Part shown: positions 12,147-24,352 of the stretch, piece after piece
Layout of the letters: every line of letters starts with the position of its first letter
How positions within the stretch are numbered: the first letter of the stretch is position 1
Source of the DNA: Echeneis naucrates
Lineage: Eukaryota; Chordata; Actinopteri; Carangiformes; Echeneidae
Direction of reading: 5' to 3'
Length of the DNA stretch: 64,000 nucleotides
NCBI RefSeq assembly: GCF_900963305.1
Contig: NC_042518.1
Location: forward strand, 9,135,986 to 9,199,985
The notes under the pieces: generated by a model
Told to the model about the DNA's origin: nothing
The model's input: the letters and a program-made list of their open reading frames with translations, nothing else
Databases searched by the model: none
Translations under genes and position numbers: made by a program

Positions 12147-15100
12147 ATGGGAAGCACCGACTCCAAACTGAACTTCAGGAAAGCAGTGATTCAGCTGACA
12201 ACTAAAACACAGGTATATGCGCTTCTATACGCTCCAGTTAAAGATTATTATACCGAGAGGAAGAGCCGTCATGAGCGCACCGGGGAGCATCACCGAGGAG
12301 ACGAGATAACGCTCTTCATGTGGCAGGAAAAACATGTCTCATCTTGCGTGCAATCATTTTCCATTTACACATATTTATTTTACGTAAATGTTATTAAGGT
12401 CGATGTTGCTTGAACCGAACTCCAAACCGATTACATTTGTCCCAAACGGTTGGATTAAATCACACTTGATTGTGCGATGTAGCTTGCCATAAACCTCCAT
12501 CCGGGATGTGGATGTTTAGTTTGGATGAAGAGATAAATGATGGCGTAGCTGAATCCGAGCTGGTGACGCAGGTCTGGAAAGGACCACGGTTGTGCAGATG
12601 CGGCAGGTGGACTGTGCTTGGATCAATGTGCCAGATAATATTGCCGCCCCACTGTTACTGAAGCACAGGTTGTTTACATTGCCATTAGCAAAGCCCTGAA
12701 TGAGCTGCACAAAAATAAACTAAATAATCACATATGAATTATGATGGAAAGATGATCTTCTTTTATGCACTGCAATGCGATAAAAGATCACTGAGGCCAC
12801 TGTTTATTTAAAATCTCACTCATCAATAGCTTTTTTTAATCAACAAATATATTAATTAATATGGCTCATTTATAATGATTGTGTCATGTAAACAAATTCT
12901 CTACAGCCAGTGGAAGCCACAGATGATGCCTTCTGGGACCAGTTCTGGGCAGACACCAACACTACGGTCCAGGATGTTTTTGCACTGGTGCCAGCTGCAG
13001 AAATAAGAGCTGTTCGAGAGGAGTCCCCCTCAAATTTAGCGACCCTCTGCTATAAGGTAGTACTCAGAGAAAACATCACTCACATGCATACACTATAATT
13101 CCTTATGCAGGCTTGCCTCAATGCTGAATAATATTTGGAAACAATGGTTTTGTTTGTTAGAGCCCAGCTCCGGTGTCTGTCAGCAGAGGCACTGCCTAAT
13201 GCTTTCAGATGTGGGAATGAGTGAGTCAATTCCCCTTCCTTTCCCCTCACTTCCTGTCTCTTGCTCCCAGCTTCCATTTGAAGCTGCCTATCATAAACAA
13301 AACAGCCATACTGGGTAGAAAACTGGAAACTGGAGAGAAGTCAAAGAAGTCAAATACTGAACTGAAGCATTGTTTACAGTTGCCTTGGTTGAGCTCTTGC
13401 ATCTTAACAATCATAGTGTCCAGTTGATGGCAGCAGTTAAAAAAATATCACAATATATGAATATATTACTTGGAACTCTGTTTCTTCAAAGTCCATACCA
13501 AGGAATTAGAAATATAAAAACAGCATTGCTAATTTTTAGTTTTATCATTAGTAATATGCCACAAAATGTTTGTTATTGTACTGTAGTTGTTGGCCAGGTG
13601 ATAATGATTTAGTAACCAAAAGACAAGCAGAACCAACGTTGAGCAATCGGATTACTGAAATTCAATTTGAAAAAACCCATCAGACTGACTCAGTAAACAT
13701 ACTCGCTCATGTATTCCTCCATGATCTCTGAATTGTCAGGCCGTTGAGAAGCTGGTGCAGGGAGCAGAGACTGGCTGTCCCACAGAGAGGGAGAAGCAGG
13801 TGATCCTGAACTGCACTTGCATCTTGACACGCATCCTTCCCTACATCTTTGAGGACCAGGACTGGAGGGGATTCTTCTGGTCCACAGTGCCTGGTGCTGG
13901 GCGGGCTGGGGTAAGTGGGCAGAATGAAAGGGAAGCTTATTTTAACACAAACATAAATGGACAGCAACACAGTTATGAGCACAGGATTGTCTCAGTTCCA
14001 AAAATTCAACTTTCACATGCAGCTTCTCATATACTGAATCACTCCAGTGATTATCTGAATGCATCAAGGTTAAGCCTGTGTAAGCCTGTGGTTTTCATGA
14101 GTGAGAATTTGTGACACAACTGGTTATTTCACTTGGTTTCCTCATTGCACTTGTAAAAGGATATGTCTATTTTCTTGTTGAGCAAGAAATATAATCCTCC
14201 AAGCTAATTTGAGTCATGGGGAGTTATTTTGGATTTTTTTTTTTTTTTTTTTTTGTTACTATGAATTGCATGAAATTATGTACAATGTCTGGCTTCAGTT
14301 TCATAAATATATCCTCTGTTTCCAGACAGATGAGATGGATGATGACGAAGGTGCTCGACCACTGGCCGAGTCACTGCTCCTGGCTATTGCTGACCTGCTC
14401 TTCTGCCCTGACTTCACCGTTCACAGCCACAAGCGAGGCCCTGTGAGTACTTAGTCCTGAAACGAAGTGAGGTCCAACAATTAGACATCAAAAACAACGA
14501 AGGTTACACCTGTTTTTCAGCACAGTTTTCTTCTTCCTGGTTCAAAGTTCCCCAACTAACCTGCCATTCAAGTTTTTCCAAGGAGATGACAGAACCAGAT
14601 CATTGTGATATACTCACTAAGAATTCTTATACGCAAGGAGATGCATGACAGACTGCAACTCTGCAGATCACAATGAATTCTCTTCCATGGTATATCTATT
14701 ATTTCCTCATTATTCCACCAATTATCATCAATCCGCCCCCATAAACAATGGGGTTTCCACAGAAAATTCTCAAAGACAAATTGTATTCATGGAGAATGCT
14801 AAAAGCAGCAACAAGTACAAGAGTAAGTGTAAGCAATTAGAAAAATAAGACTCCACAAGATGTCGCCTTGAGCAAAGCCTTTGACTATGTGATCTGATTT
14901 TGAAAGTCGTACTTACCAAAACATACCTACAGCTTAACTAAAGCCATCCGAAAAAATTCAGATGTCATTTTAAAATGCAGGAATAAAGAACAAAATTTTC
15001 CTTTATGGTATGTTGAAGAAAGTGTCAACAAACACAAGTGTCATTGGAGATACGTTCAGGAAAATCTTTTTCAACATCTTGTAAAAAGAAAATGTTTTTG

Positions 15101-18100
15101 TCCCATACAGGATTCAGTAGAAAATATGCAGTCTATAGACAGCTGTGAATACATCTGGGAGGCGGGGGTGGGCTTTGCACAGTCCCCTCCACTCAACTAT
15201 ATTCATGATCTGAACAGGTGAGACGGCCGGCTTGAGTCCAGCTGGTATCAAATTTGTCACAAGCTTTTTTTTCACGCTCTCATCCCCACGTTGGCTTGAC
15301 TAACTTCTTGCTTTTCTGGCCATGTTTGTCCCTGACTTTCTTCAGGACAGAGTTGCTGAGGTTGTTACTAACCTGTTTCTCTGAGGCCATGTACCTTCCT
15401 CCATCATCAGACAACAATGTCCTCAACCCTTGGGTGACATTCTTCTGCTCCACAGAAAATAGGTAATGTACAAATCATCTCAAGGTGTACATCAGATTGT
15501 CATATTATTTTTTATTTATTTTTTTTTGTATATATTTACAATTCAACACTTAAATGAGTATACTATAAATGCCATAAGTAAAAGGGGCTCACAGGTGCAC
15601 ATGATTTGCTAACATTAGTCCTCATGTCTCCATTGCTAGACATGCTCTGCCTCTGTTCACCTCTCTGCTGAATGTGGTGTGTGCCTACGATCCTGTGGGC
15701 TACGGTATCCCATATAATCACCTGCTCTTCTCTGACTACCGGGAGCAGTTAGTGGAGCAAGCGGTCCAGATCCTTATTGTGACACTGGAGCACGATGGAG
15801 GGGTTCCCCACTGTCCTGCCTCCCCCTCCAGCATGGAGGAGCAAGAGGTATGACACCCACAGAGCCTGAATAAACCAATAAATACATAAATAAATCCACC
15901 TGATGACCAAATGTGTTAAATGCCATTCAAATACGCTTCTTTGCCATTGTGCAGTCTACAGGCCCTGAAAATCTGTTTGTGAATTATTTGTCAAGGATTC
16001 ACAGAGAGGAGGTACGCATATAATAATTTCTAGAAAATATGCACAGATTTGCCCTGTAAAGATCAGGTCCTTATAAAGATTTCTTATGTTCTACTCTTGG
16101 CAGGACTTTGACTTTGTACTGAAGGGCTTGGCCCGTCTGCTGACCAACCCTTTGACTCAAACCTATCTGCCAAACTCCACCAAAAAGATCCAGTTCCATC
16201 AGGAGCTGTTGGTCCTTTTCTGGAAGCTATGCGACTTCAATAAGGTTGGAAACAATTACAGTAATGTGGTCAGTTGGCCAGTTGAGGCATCAAAACTCTG
16301 TGCTTTCTTAATCCAAACCCATTCTCTTTGTTTTTCCATGACAGAAGTTCCTGTTTTTTGTCCTGAAGAGCAGTGATGTGCTGGATATTCTAGTTCCAAT
16401 ACTCTATTACCTGAACGATGCCAGGGCTGATCAGTGTAAGTCTCACCACTGTACTATCAATTTCCTCCAGCTCACAAGCCTGACGTAGAGCCTGGTCTAG
16501 TCTCAAGTCTCTGAGGGGGTCCAGTCCTTGGTCTCGTCTTGTCTAGTATCTAGTCTCTGCAGGGGTCCGGTCTCTGGTCTAGTCTCTAGTCTCCGTAGCC
16601 CTAGACATATTCGGCTACCCACACCGGGAATCGAATCTTCTTATTGCGGGGCGACATCACTAACCACTACGCCACCGTGCTGCTTAAGGCACATGGCAGA
16701 AAACTGGTATATCAGCAACCTCCAACTGTATTTTTCATCATTCAAATGATAGTCTTCTTCTGTCAGTTTAATTGACGGTGCCTATTATTTCACTACTCCC
16801 AACAGTTGGGCATGGTATTGCACTCACCTATAATCTGTCATCATGATTGCAGGTTTTATAGGGCCCTACTCATGTGCAAGTTTATTCTGATGTATTTCCT
16901 TTGTGTGCAGCTCGTGTTGGACTCATGCACATTGGCGTGTTCATTTTGCTGCTGCTGAGTGGTGAGAGAAACTTTGGTGTACGCTTAAATAAGCCCTACT
17001 CCATCCACGTGCCCATGGACATCCCAGTATTCACCGGGACTCACGCTGACCTGCTTATAGTGGTGAGACAGCTGCTTTAGTTCATCATATGAAACACTAT
17101 TGTATTTGATTGCCGGCCAGTTAGAAAACAGCTCATGTTCACTGCTGTCAATCCGTCTGCTCTTTAGGTGTTTCACAAGATAATCACCACAGGACACCAA
17201 CGTCTTCAGCCTCTGTTCGACTGTCTTCTCACCATTGTTGTAAATGGTGAATTGCTTTTGGTGCCATCTGCTGGGAAATGCAATTTTGATTTGCAACATT
17301 ACATATTGTACATTTTTGACACGTCCTAAGAAAGGGTTTGGTTGTTTTGTTAGTTACATTAAAAAGGTTTTCTACATTAAGACATATCTTCTGTCTATTT
17401 TATAGTGTCTCCCTACTTGAAGAGCCTGTCCATGGTGGCAGCAAATAAACTGCTCCACCTGCTGGAGGCCTTCTCTACTAGCTGGTTCCTGTTCTCTGCA
17501 GCCCAGAACCATCACCTTGTATTCTTCCTTCTTGAGGCTTTTAACAACATTATCCAGTATCAGTTTGATGGTGCGAGAAAGTTTCACTGTTGTCAACATT
17601 TGAGTGTGCTTTGCAGATCCATCTGTTTCTATAAAAGCTGTCCATTAATTCACCTCCAGGAAACTGCAACCTGGTATATGCCATCATTCGCAAACGTAAT
17701 GTGTTCCACCAGCTGGCCAACCTCCCCTCCGATCCATCTTCTATTCAAAAGGCCTTGCAGAGGAAGAGGAAGTCGCCAGATGTCATTTCCCGAACCAGCT
17801 CCCAGGAGACTGTATCCATGGAGGGTTCTCACCCTGCAGTGCCAGCAGAGCCTGGTACACTGAAGGCCAGTTTGGTGGCAATGCCAGGTAGTGACTGCCT
17901 GCTGTTTACCATTTTGTGAATTGGATTGGTTCACTGGTCATTTTTCTGTTCTCTATGTCACATCCTCTGTGTAGTCACTGGTTTTCTGTGATTCATGGTT
18001 TCTTGCAGGCATCGATAAACTCACTGAGAAGTCACAGGTATCAGAGGATGGCACCATGGTGTCCATCCCCAAGACAGATTCCCCTCACACTGCTCACCCA

Positions 18101-18945
18101 GACCAAAGTGCAGTTGCCGGGACTAGCGACACAGAGTCAAACTCAGGCAGAGACAATGAAGTAAGTAAGGGTGGTGGTTTGTGTGCATGTTTGTTTAAAA
18201 GCGTGTTTGTTGGTAACACTGTTCTTTTGTTGTCAGGATGTTTTCTACACGGAAGCAGAAATGGAGAGAAGACGTTTGTCAAGTGCATCCTCAACATCAT
18301 TTTGGGCTCCCACACCCGAATGGGTCAGTAACATCTTTTTCTTTCATCCTGTCTTTGCCATTATTCTTGATACACGTTTAATATTTAATGGAATAAGTAA
18401 TTGACCCAAGCTTACCTCATTTTCTGTAGGTGCTCTCCTGGAAGTGTAAGTTACCTTTGCAGACAATCATGCGCCTTCTACAAGTGTTGGTTCCTCAGGT
18501 GGAGAAAATCTGCATCGACAAGTATGTAAAGAAAGATGTTAGTTTGGTTATTTTTTTGATTAGAATATATAGCTCAGATATTGGCTGAGATTCTTTTAAA
18601 ACAGTGCTTGACTGTTTTTTCCTTCCTGTGTGCTTTTGCTGCAGGGGCTTGACAGATGAATCAGAGATCCTGAAGTTTCTCCAGCATGGCACATTGGTGG
18701 GCCTGCTGCCAGTTCCTCACCCCATCCTCATCAGAAAGTATCAGGCCAATGCGGGCACTGCCATGTGGTTTCGCACCTACATGTGGGGTGTTGTCTATTT
18801 GCGGTGAGTCAGAAACAAACATGAACTAAGCATTATAAAAATAGCCCTCTTTGGCTGAAATGAATGTTTTTCTCTTTCTAGTAATGTGGACCCTCCTATC
18901 TGGTACGACACTGATGTCCGCCTTTTTGAGATACAGAGGATGTAG
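12147..18945 (+). CDS. hid1: HID1 domain-containing protein (Golgi / dense-core vesicle factor)
   Basis: Nineteen coding exons: 12147-12212, 12907-13056, 13740-13910, 14326-14442, 15111-15217, 15346-15462, 15640-15847, 15955-16011, 16104-16244, 16345-16435, 16911-17062, 17168-17246, 17406-17570, 17660-17887, 18009-18160, 18237-18323, 18430-18521, 18645-18803 and 18882-18945. The total is 2403 nt, 800 residues (human about 788), with all phases agreeing. The start MGSTDSKLNF keeps the glycine-2 myristoylation context. The N-terminus (FWDQFWADT, FFWSTVPGAG), the middle (FHQELLVLFWKLCDFNK, GERNFGVRLNKPYS) and the C-terminus (GTAMWFRTYMWGV, YDTDVRLFEIQRM) follow vertebrate HID1 closely. The most variable part is the serine-rich stretch in exons 14-16. 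HID1 is a peripheral Golgi/trans-Golgi protein needed for peptide-hormone sorting and dense-core vesicle formation. No defect is seen, so the gene should be functional. Confidence 0.97.
16480..16690 (+). repeat. Degenerate CTAGTCTC repeat plus tail of a teleost interspersed repeat
   Basis: Inside hid1 intron 10, imperfect copies of TCTAGTCTC/GGTCTCGTCT run from about 16493 to 16595. They are followed at about 16625-16683 by a segment resembling the 3' tail of the interspersed family seen at 52.2 kb (GGGAATCGAA, CTAACCACTACGCCACCGTG). The call rests on recognising those words. No family name is assigned. Confidence 0.55.
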
Positions 18946-20079
18946 ACAGATGGTTTTTGACAAGAAAAACAAAATGGGACTGTTTTGTGCCAGGGTTACT
19001 CATCCCCTCAGTAAACCTCACTGTGTTTAACTTGCCAACTTGACTGTATTCATAATGCTTGCCCTTACACTACTGACTTGGGTAGGAAGAGTATCATCAG
19101 AGTGAGGAAATAGTGCTCAAATTAAGAGGACAAACGTTTCAATAGCCATTAATGCCCATAAATTACTGTACATATGTTCAAACCTGTGATAGTCTTCACG
19201 AGGGAGTGTCCAACTTTTCAGTTAGGTTAGTTTGCAGAGGCTTGTAACACGTCTTCAACTGCACACTAGTGATTTTCACATTGTTGTATTTGCCATGCTT
19301 TAAGGTGAAGTTGCAATCTTTGAGTTGTCTGTTATGGTTTTAGTTTGTGTGATAATGTAACAAATTTTTGGAAATAATACTGATTGAATGTTTTATGTAT
19401 ATGACCAGGAACAAGTTTAAACCTGGCTGGTTATTCTTATTATGCTTCATGTTGAGAACTGTATTTTCCTTATTTTTTTCCTGAAAATATATATTCATAG
19501 GCATCTGAATTCTGCATTTGTCACATGACTGCCCTGTCTGCTTTAATAGAGAATCTCTACTCCTGAAACATTTCAAGCAATATAAATAGCTCAAGTCTCA
19601 ATTTAGTCTTGTGAACTAGGTTTGGGTTTGCCAATAACACATCCATAAAAAACAGCCCCTCTGCAAAAATGAAAGGCACAGGAAATGAGAACTGCACTGA
19701 TGCAGCTTGACCCCTAGAGGGCCCCAATCTGTTTCAACAAGCAGATTGTTGGGTTAAAAAAATAAAAATAAATAAATAAATAAAAATAAATAAATCAATA
19801 AACCACAAATGCGTAAAATTCAATACCCAGTATTATCCTCATCCAGGCCTCAATGTTTAGGTGACATCTAATAAACAATTTTACATAATCAACAGCTATA
19901 TCTGTAAATGGAATTGCATTTCTATCTAGTCTGGGACATTAAACCAACGATCCAATATCAGTTTAAATATTTGAAAGGCCAATAACAGTTGCATAATTGC
20001 TTTAATATTAAAATGTATTAATAAATCTTTAATACTTCAAATAGAGTTAAAGTACTCTCCATGCTCAAAATTGCTTCAG
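18946..20079. other. hid1 3' UTR and convergent otopetrin 3' UTR
   Basis: This is the gap between the hid1 stop and the minus-strand otopetrin stop, and probably consists of the two 3' UTRs. An A/T-rich (AAAT)n tract at about 19757-19803 contains several AATAAA words usable by hid1. ATTAAA-type signals for the minus strand occur near 20001 and 20025. No further coding sequence was seen. Confidence 0.5.
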
Positions 20080-22206
20080 CTAAGAAATTAAGTACACTTC
20101 GAACAGACTGGCAACTGAGTGCATGCGATAGAAGATTCCAAAAGGAAGTCCAATATTCACAATTGCAGCCCACATTGTGAATTTGTAGAACTTTATCTCC
20201 AGGGGATGATCAAATTGGGGACGAGCACCAAATGCAGGCATTATCCACAGCTGTAAAAAAAAATATAATAATAAAAAAAATAAAAATAAAATAAGTGAGA
20301 GCAGAACATCTGACTGGGCCTATTGAAGGAAGTCAAGAAAAAAAATTTCAATATAACTCACAATAATGTTAGAAAGCAGCAAAAAAGCACAGACTTCCTT
20401 CAAAACTCTTCTTTTCCAACTTAGCTTGTCAAAACTTAAAGTTGGGAAGTAGCTGCACTTATTTGTCTCCACCACAATGCTCATCTCAACATGTTCCGGA
20501 AAGGCGTGAGCGTTGGTATGCAGAGCTGCTTCCTGCATCAAGTGGAAGGGCTCCCGATGCAAGCCTTCAATGATGAAGTAGTTCTGAAGGCCAAGCTGGA
20601 ACACCGTGAGCACAGCCCAAGCCAGGTTCAGGGCATTTAGGTAGCCTTTGGCTCCCGTCGCCACAACAGCCACTATAGTGAAATAGCTGATGATGAACTG
20701 ACCTATTGAGGCGCCAACCAACAGCCCCATATCCAGGCTTCGAGTGGGATTTTTTTCAGAGACATGCTCCCTTCGGTCTAGGCGATAAAAGATGCAGCCA
20801 ATCATAGTGGAGATTGACATCAGGCTCACTATCACAATATTCATAATGAAGTGAATCAGTAAAGCTGAGTTTCTCTTCTCTTCGTCCTCCTCCTGTATGT
20901 CCACCTCATATACTATAAATGTAACCAGTCCTGCCACTACCAGAAGCATTCCCGTTAATGGTCCTAAACACACATCCTTCAGACGGAACTTAACATTATG
21001 GTTGCCATGATCCTCAACAAATCGACCCACATTTTTCCACATAACATAGGCCATAGTAGAAGCAAAGAGACTGTATTCTATGTTGAAGGGGTATAGGTAG
21101 TAATAGGCTTCTTTGAAGACATCACACACCGAGTGGCTGCATTTACAATTCTTGTCACCAAAGCTTGCTGAAACAGAAGGGGGGGGAGGAAAAAAAGTTT
21201 GAACTTGAATTTATCCAATTAGAGGTAACAGCAATAATAGTTACCTCTGTACATCTTGTGAGAGACACTAATATTTAAATCTGGAATCTCAGTTTGGTGA
21301 ATTGATTCTTCAGTCACTGCTGCCATCCACACCACCAGGTTAGTTGAAAGTGTAAGAGTCAGCCCACACCTGAAAGAGGGGACTAATGAACATCTCATGA
21401 ATGACCAAAAAAAAAAAAAAAAAAAAATTACTGATTGAGCAATAATATTTTACCGTGTGAAATTTGTGTGTCGCTGAACACAGTCCTTTGCATGAACCCA
21501 CAGGAAGTATGACTGAAACAGACAGGAATTAAGTTTTCCCTACTGCTCCAACTACAATTAAGAGTATACTTTTATAGAAATACATCAGTTTAATTTTTTC
21601 AAAAAGCAACCACCTGGACAACCAAGAATACAGCTTGCACAACAGGAAAGGCAACTTTAACAGCCGAGTCGCAGTGAAGGTACCCCACATAGTTGGCAAT
21701 TTTAAAGATGTCGTGTGAGTAGACTCAGCAGGCCAAACAGCACAAGTCCAACTGCAATAAAACACAATCATGTTTCAAGACACAAAATGATACCTAAAAA
21801 CAGTCCCAAGAGAGCTCTCACCTCTGAGCCACACAGGCCCAGCATGACCGTCCTTGAACACGACTGCTTGATTCTTTCGAGAGGTGATGACTGTGTAAAA
21901 CAGCATCCACAGCATCGTGAGGAGCAGGAGGATGACAAGGAAGATTTGCTGGTGCACAGTAGTGATGGCCACACTGTTGGAGGAGCTGCCGCTGACGAGA
22001 GCACAGCCCAATATCAATATGTTGATGCAGATGATGCCAGACAGGAGCCATCCACCCCCGTGGTGGGCCCGCTCCATCACCACCGCCACATGATGGACTG
22101 CGCTCTCTCTCATGGCGTCCACGTTGGGAGGACGAGAAGGACTGGAACAATGTTGGATATTTTCCAGCTGTGCTGCTGTTTCTATGTTGGACGGATGGGC
22201 CTCCAT
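20080..22206 (-). CDS. Otopetrin proton channel (otop2/otop3-like), one apparent frameshift
   Basis: Six coding exons on minus: 21822-22206, 21614-21751, 21454-21512, 21245-21369, 20362-21167 and 20080-20250. All have GT-AG borders and the same phases as the second otopetrin at 40.2-42.9 kb. The product would be a multi-pass channel of about 560 residues. Family motifs include HAGPVWLRG, NFTRCGLTLTLSTNLVVWM, FNIEYSLFASTMAYVMWKNV, KNPTRSLDMGLLVGASIGQF, LWIMPAFGARPQFD and GIFYRMHSVASLFEVYL. Otopetrins form proton-selective channels in sensory and epithelial cells. Oddity: exon 2 is 138 nt where the paralogue has 137. The extra base lies near 21711-21720, between LFGLLSLL and DIFKIANYVGY, and the frame then meets a stop within a few codons. 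All other exons are clean, so this is either a sequence error or a recent loss. The start at 22206 is the first ATG after an acceptor-like TTTTGTAG and is uncertain. Whether it is otop2 or otop3 cannot be settled by eye. Confidence 0.88.
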
Positions 22207-22589
22207 TACATCATTTGGGGTTTTTCTACAAAAGGTAACTCTCACAGTGAAACATGTTAAAAGGTTGCCAGCTAAGAAATACAAGATTTATTTATTTTTT
22301 TATTCAAGCCTAGAAAAGAATATTGTAAAAGTACCTGCTGTAAAAACTCATACCATGGTGAATGTTTACGACAGAGTTTGTCTTTTCATACACAAAATGG
22401 GCTTTGCGGTCAGCTGGAGACGATTTAAGAGTCCATAAAGTTACCTGGAAAAAAGTTTGTTGCAGGGGCGGAACATCTGCTGAGCTACAGTTTTCATGAT
22501 GACCCGTAGACCAGCTGGAGTTGGAAGGCCACGATGAAGCCTGCGTCAGGTCGAGGGGGAAGTTAATGGACGAGTTAAAAATAAACCTA

Positions 22590-22800
22590 TGGGGCCTTCG
22601 AAGATGGCGCGCTCTCTTCTTTTTTCTTTTTTTTTTAACCGGAGGTGACGTGGAGCGCCGCTGCGGGTGTGTGCGGGTGAAGGAGGAAGAACAGGTGCGG
22701 CCAGTTTCGGCTAATTAGCTGCTCCTGTTTCTCAGAAGCGGCGCTTCCTGACTGTGACCTGCGCTGTCACCCAGCGGGAGGTGTGTATTCATCTCTGATA
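22590..22800. promoter_or_regulatory. GC-rich, promoter-like patch with YY1-type and CRE-like words
   Basis: AAGATGGCGC at 22601-22610 is a good YY1-type initiator word on plus, and GTGACGTGG at 22645-22653 is CRE-like. CpG is raised from about 22640 to 22800, and a possible donor (CGGGAG before GTGTGT) lies near 22780. The patch could start a plus-strand transcript whose 5' exon splices to amn (acceptor-like CTCTCAG at 24337-24343), or it could serve the minus-strand otopetrin. Both roles are inference. Confidence 0.4.
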
Positions 22801-23003
22801 GAGCTTAGCGGTGCCGCAGGAAAGGCAGGTTTTTTTTTTTTGTTTGTTTTTTTTATTGATAGTCATTAGGATGCGGGAATTTTATCTGTTGTCCGTCTGA
22901 TGAGCTGCTTAGTCATCGTGAAGTTAAATCTTATAGGCCTTGAGAATCTCGGCGATTTATTTCATTTTCTTATAGAATTTATTTATTCAATAATAATCAT
23001 CAT

Positions 23004-23090
23004 ATATCCAGTACAGGCCGAAAGTTTGGACACACCTTCTCAATCAAATTAATAGGAAAGTGTGTCCAAACTTTTGGCCCATACTGTATA
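23004..23090. repeat. Short fold-back (MITE-like) repeat
   Basis: Two arms of about 30 bp (about 23008-23035 and 23060-23087) are near-perfect reverse complements sharing the core AAAGTTTGGACACAC and separated by about 24 nt. The core words match a DNA-transposon terminal sequence common in fish genomes. This copy appears to be little more than its two inverted ends. Confidence 0.75.
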
Positions 23091-24222
23091 TTTCCCCCTT
23101 TTTTTTATTATTATTATTGTTTTTGTGGTCCTGCGGGTGTCAGGGCTGATATTAGCAGACCTCAGATGGTCAGTAAACCGTCTGCCTACACTTTGGCTGA
23201 TACAGCCATGTCTTTCCTTTTTTTATGGTTAATGAACCAATAATGTCGTCACACATCCCTTCTCTTTCCTCTTCTCCTTCTGCTTGGTGTATTTATACTC
23301 TCTCTAAGTATATCAAAATCTTCCTGATTGCTGATAAATCCTCCCATCTCATTGAGCTCAAACTTCAATAAACATGAACATCGTCAGCAGACATCCTGAA
23401 TTCGCTCTATCTTCACCCCGATGATGAGAATCTTCCCTGAATATGGGGGAGAAACCTGAAAACCTGTTCCTGGTAACTAAGTAATTTGAAATGCCAGTGA
23501 ATAAAACAGTTTGTTTCCAAAACAGAGCAATGCATTTTCAATACATTACTTGTTTATTGGCCTCTAGGTTGTTTAACATCACACTTTATTGACAGTAAAT
23601 ATTAGAAGAAAATAACTTTACAATTTAAATGCAGTTAGGACTTCCTTACTTTCTAATTGAATTTCTATTTGCTTTCCCTCATTACAATCTAGTTTATCTA
23701 CCTAATTACCCTTGACTGCTTACCCTTGTTTGTGTTTCAGATTACCCTTGACCCTGAATGCTTTGAAGATGGACATTTGTTTGTTTTAATATTTAAATCT
23801 ATGTTAACTAACAAAAGAGACCTGGGGCTAGAATATTGTATTTGCTTTCTTTTTTTTTTTCTACTACTGGGATTGTTGGTTTATTAAAAGATTGAAAGTG
23901 GAAATAAAGCATTAGAAAGGAACATGTGTTTCCAAACTTTCCAGAAAAAAATTGTAGTTTACCAACATGGAGTACCAGAAATTACCCTCAAAGGAGAATT
24001 TCTCCTGTTGTGCTGCATCCCTGAACAATTACTTGGAATTTTACATGGAATATGTCAAAGTATTTGGACTGAGTAATCTGGTAGGATCAGGAGAGACGCA
24101 GAAATAAGATAGAGCCTCCAAAAAGAAAGAGCCAACATTCATTTGTTGAAGATATTTGGATAACATACATAAAATGTTGCCTAAAAGCAGGTTTATTATT
24201 GCAGAAAAAGTAAATCTTCTAC

Positions 24223-24330
24223 AGGTCACCTGCTCGGACAGGTTGATGAGGTCCAGAGCTCATCAAATTTACTGCTAGGTTGTGCACACTCATGCGTTAG
24301 TCACAAGGAAATTGACTCAAAGGTCACCTG
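24223..24330 (+). promoter_or_regulatory. Possible amn proximal elements (nuclear-receptor half sites)
   Basis: The 10-mer AGGTCACCTG occurs twice, at 24223-24232 and 24321-24330. The second copy is part of CAAAGGTCA (24318-24326), an HNF4/nuclear-receptor-type half site overlapping an E-box. Such sites would suit a gut and kidney gene, but short words arise by chance and the role is speculative. Confidence 0.25.
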
Positions 24331-24352
24331 ATGTTCTCTCAGGCTTTCACAA

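Larger units (their letters stand above)
22207..24352. other. Intergenic region between otopetrin and amn
   Basis: This 2.1-kb gap holds the upstream region of the minus-strand otopetrin, a GC-rich promoter-like patch (22590-22800), a short fold-back repeat (23004-23090), a T-run near 22830-22852 and AT-rich sequence without recognisable exons up to the amn start. No protein-coding gene was identified. Confidence 0.5.
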
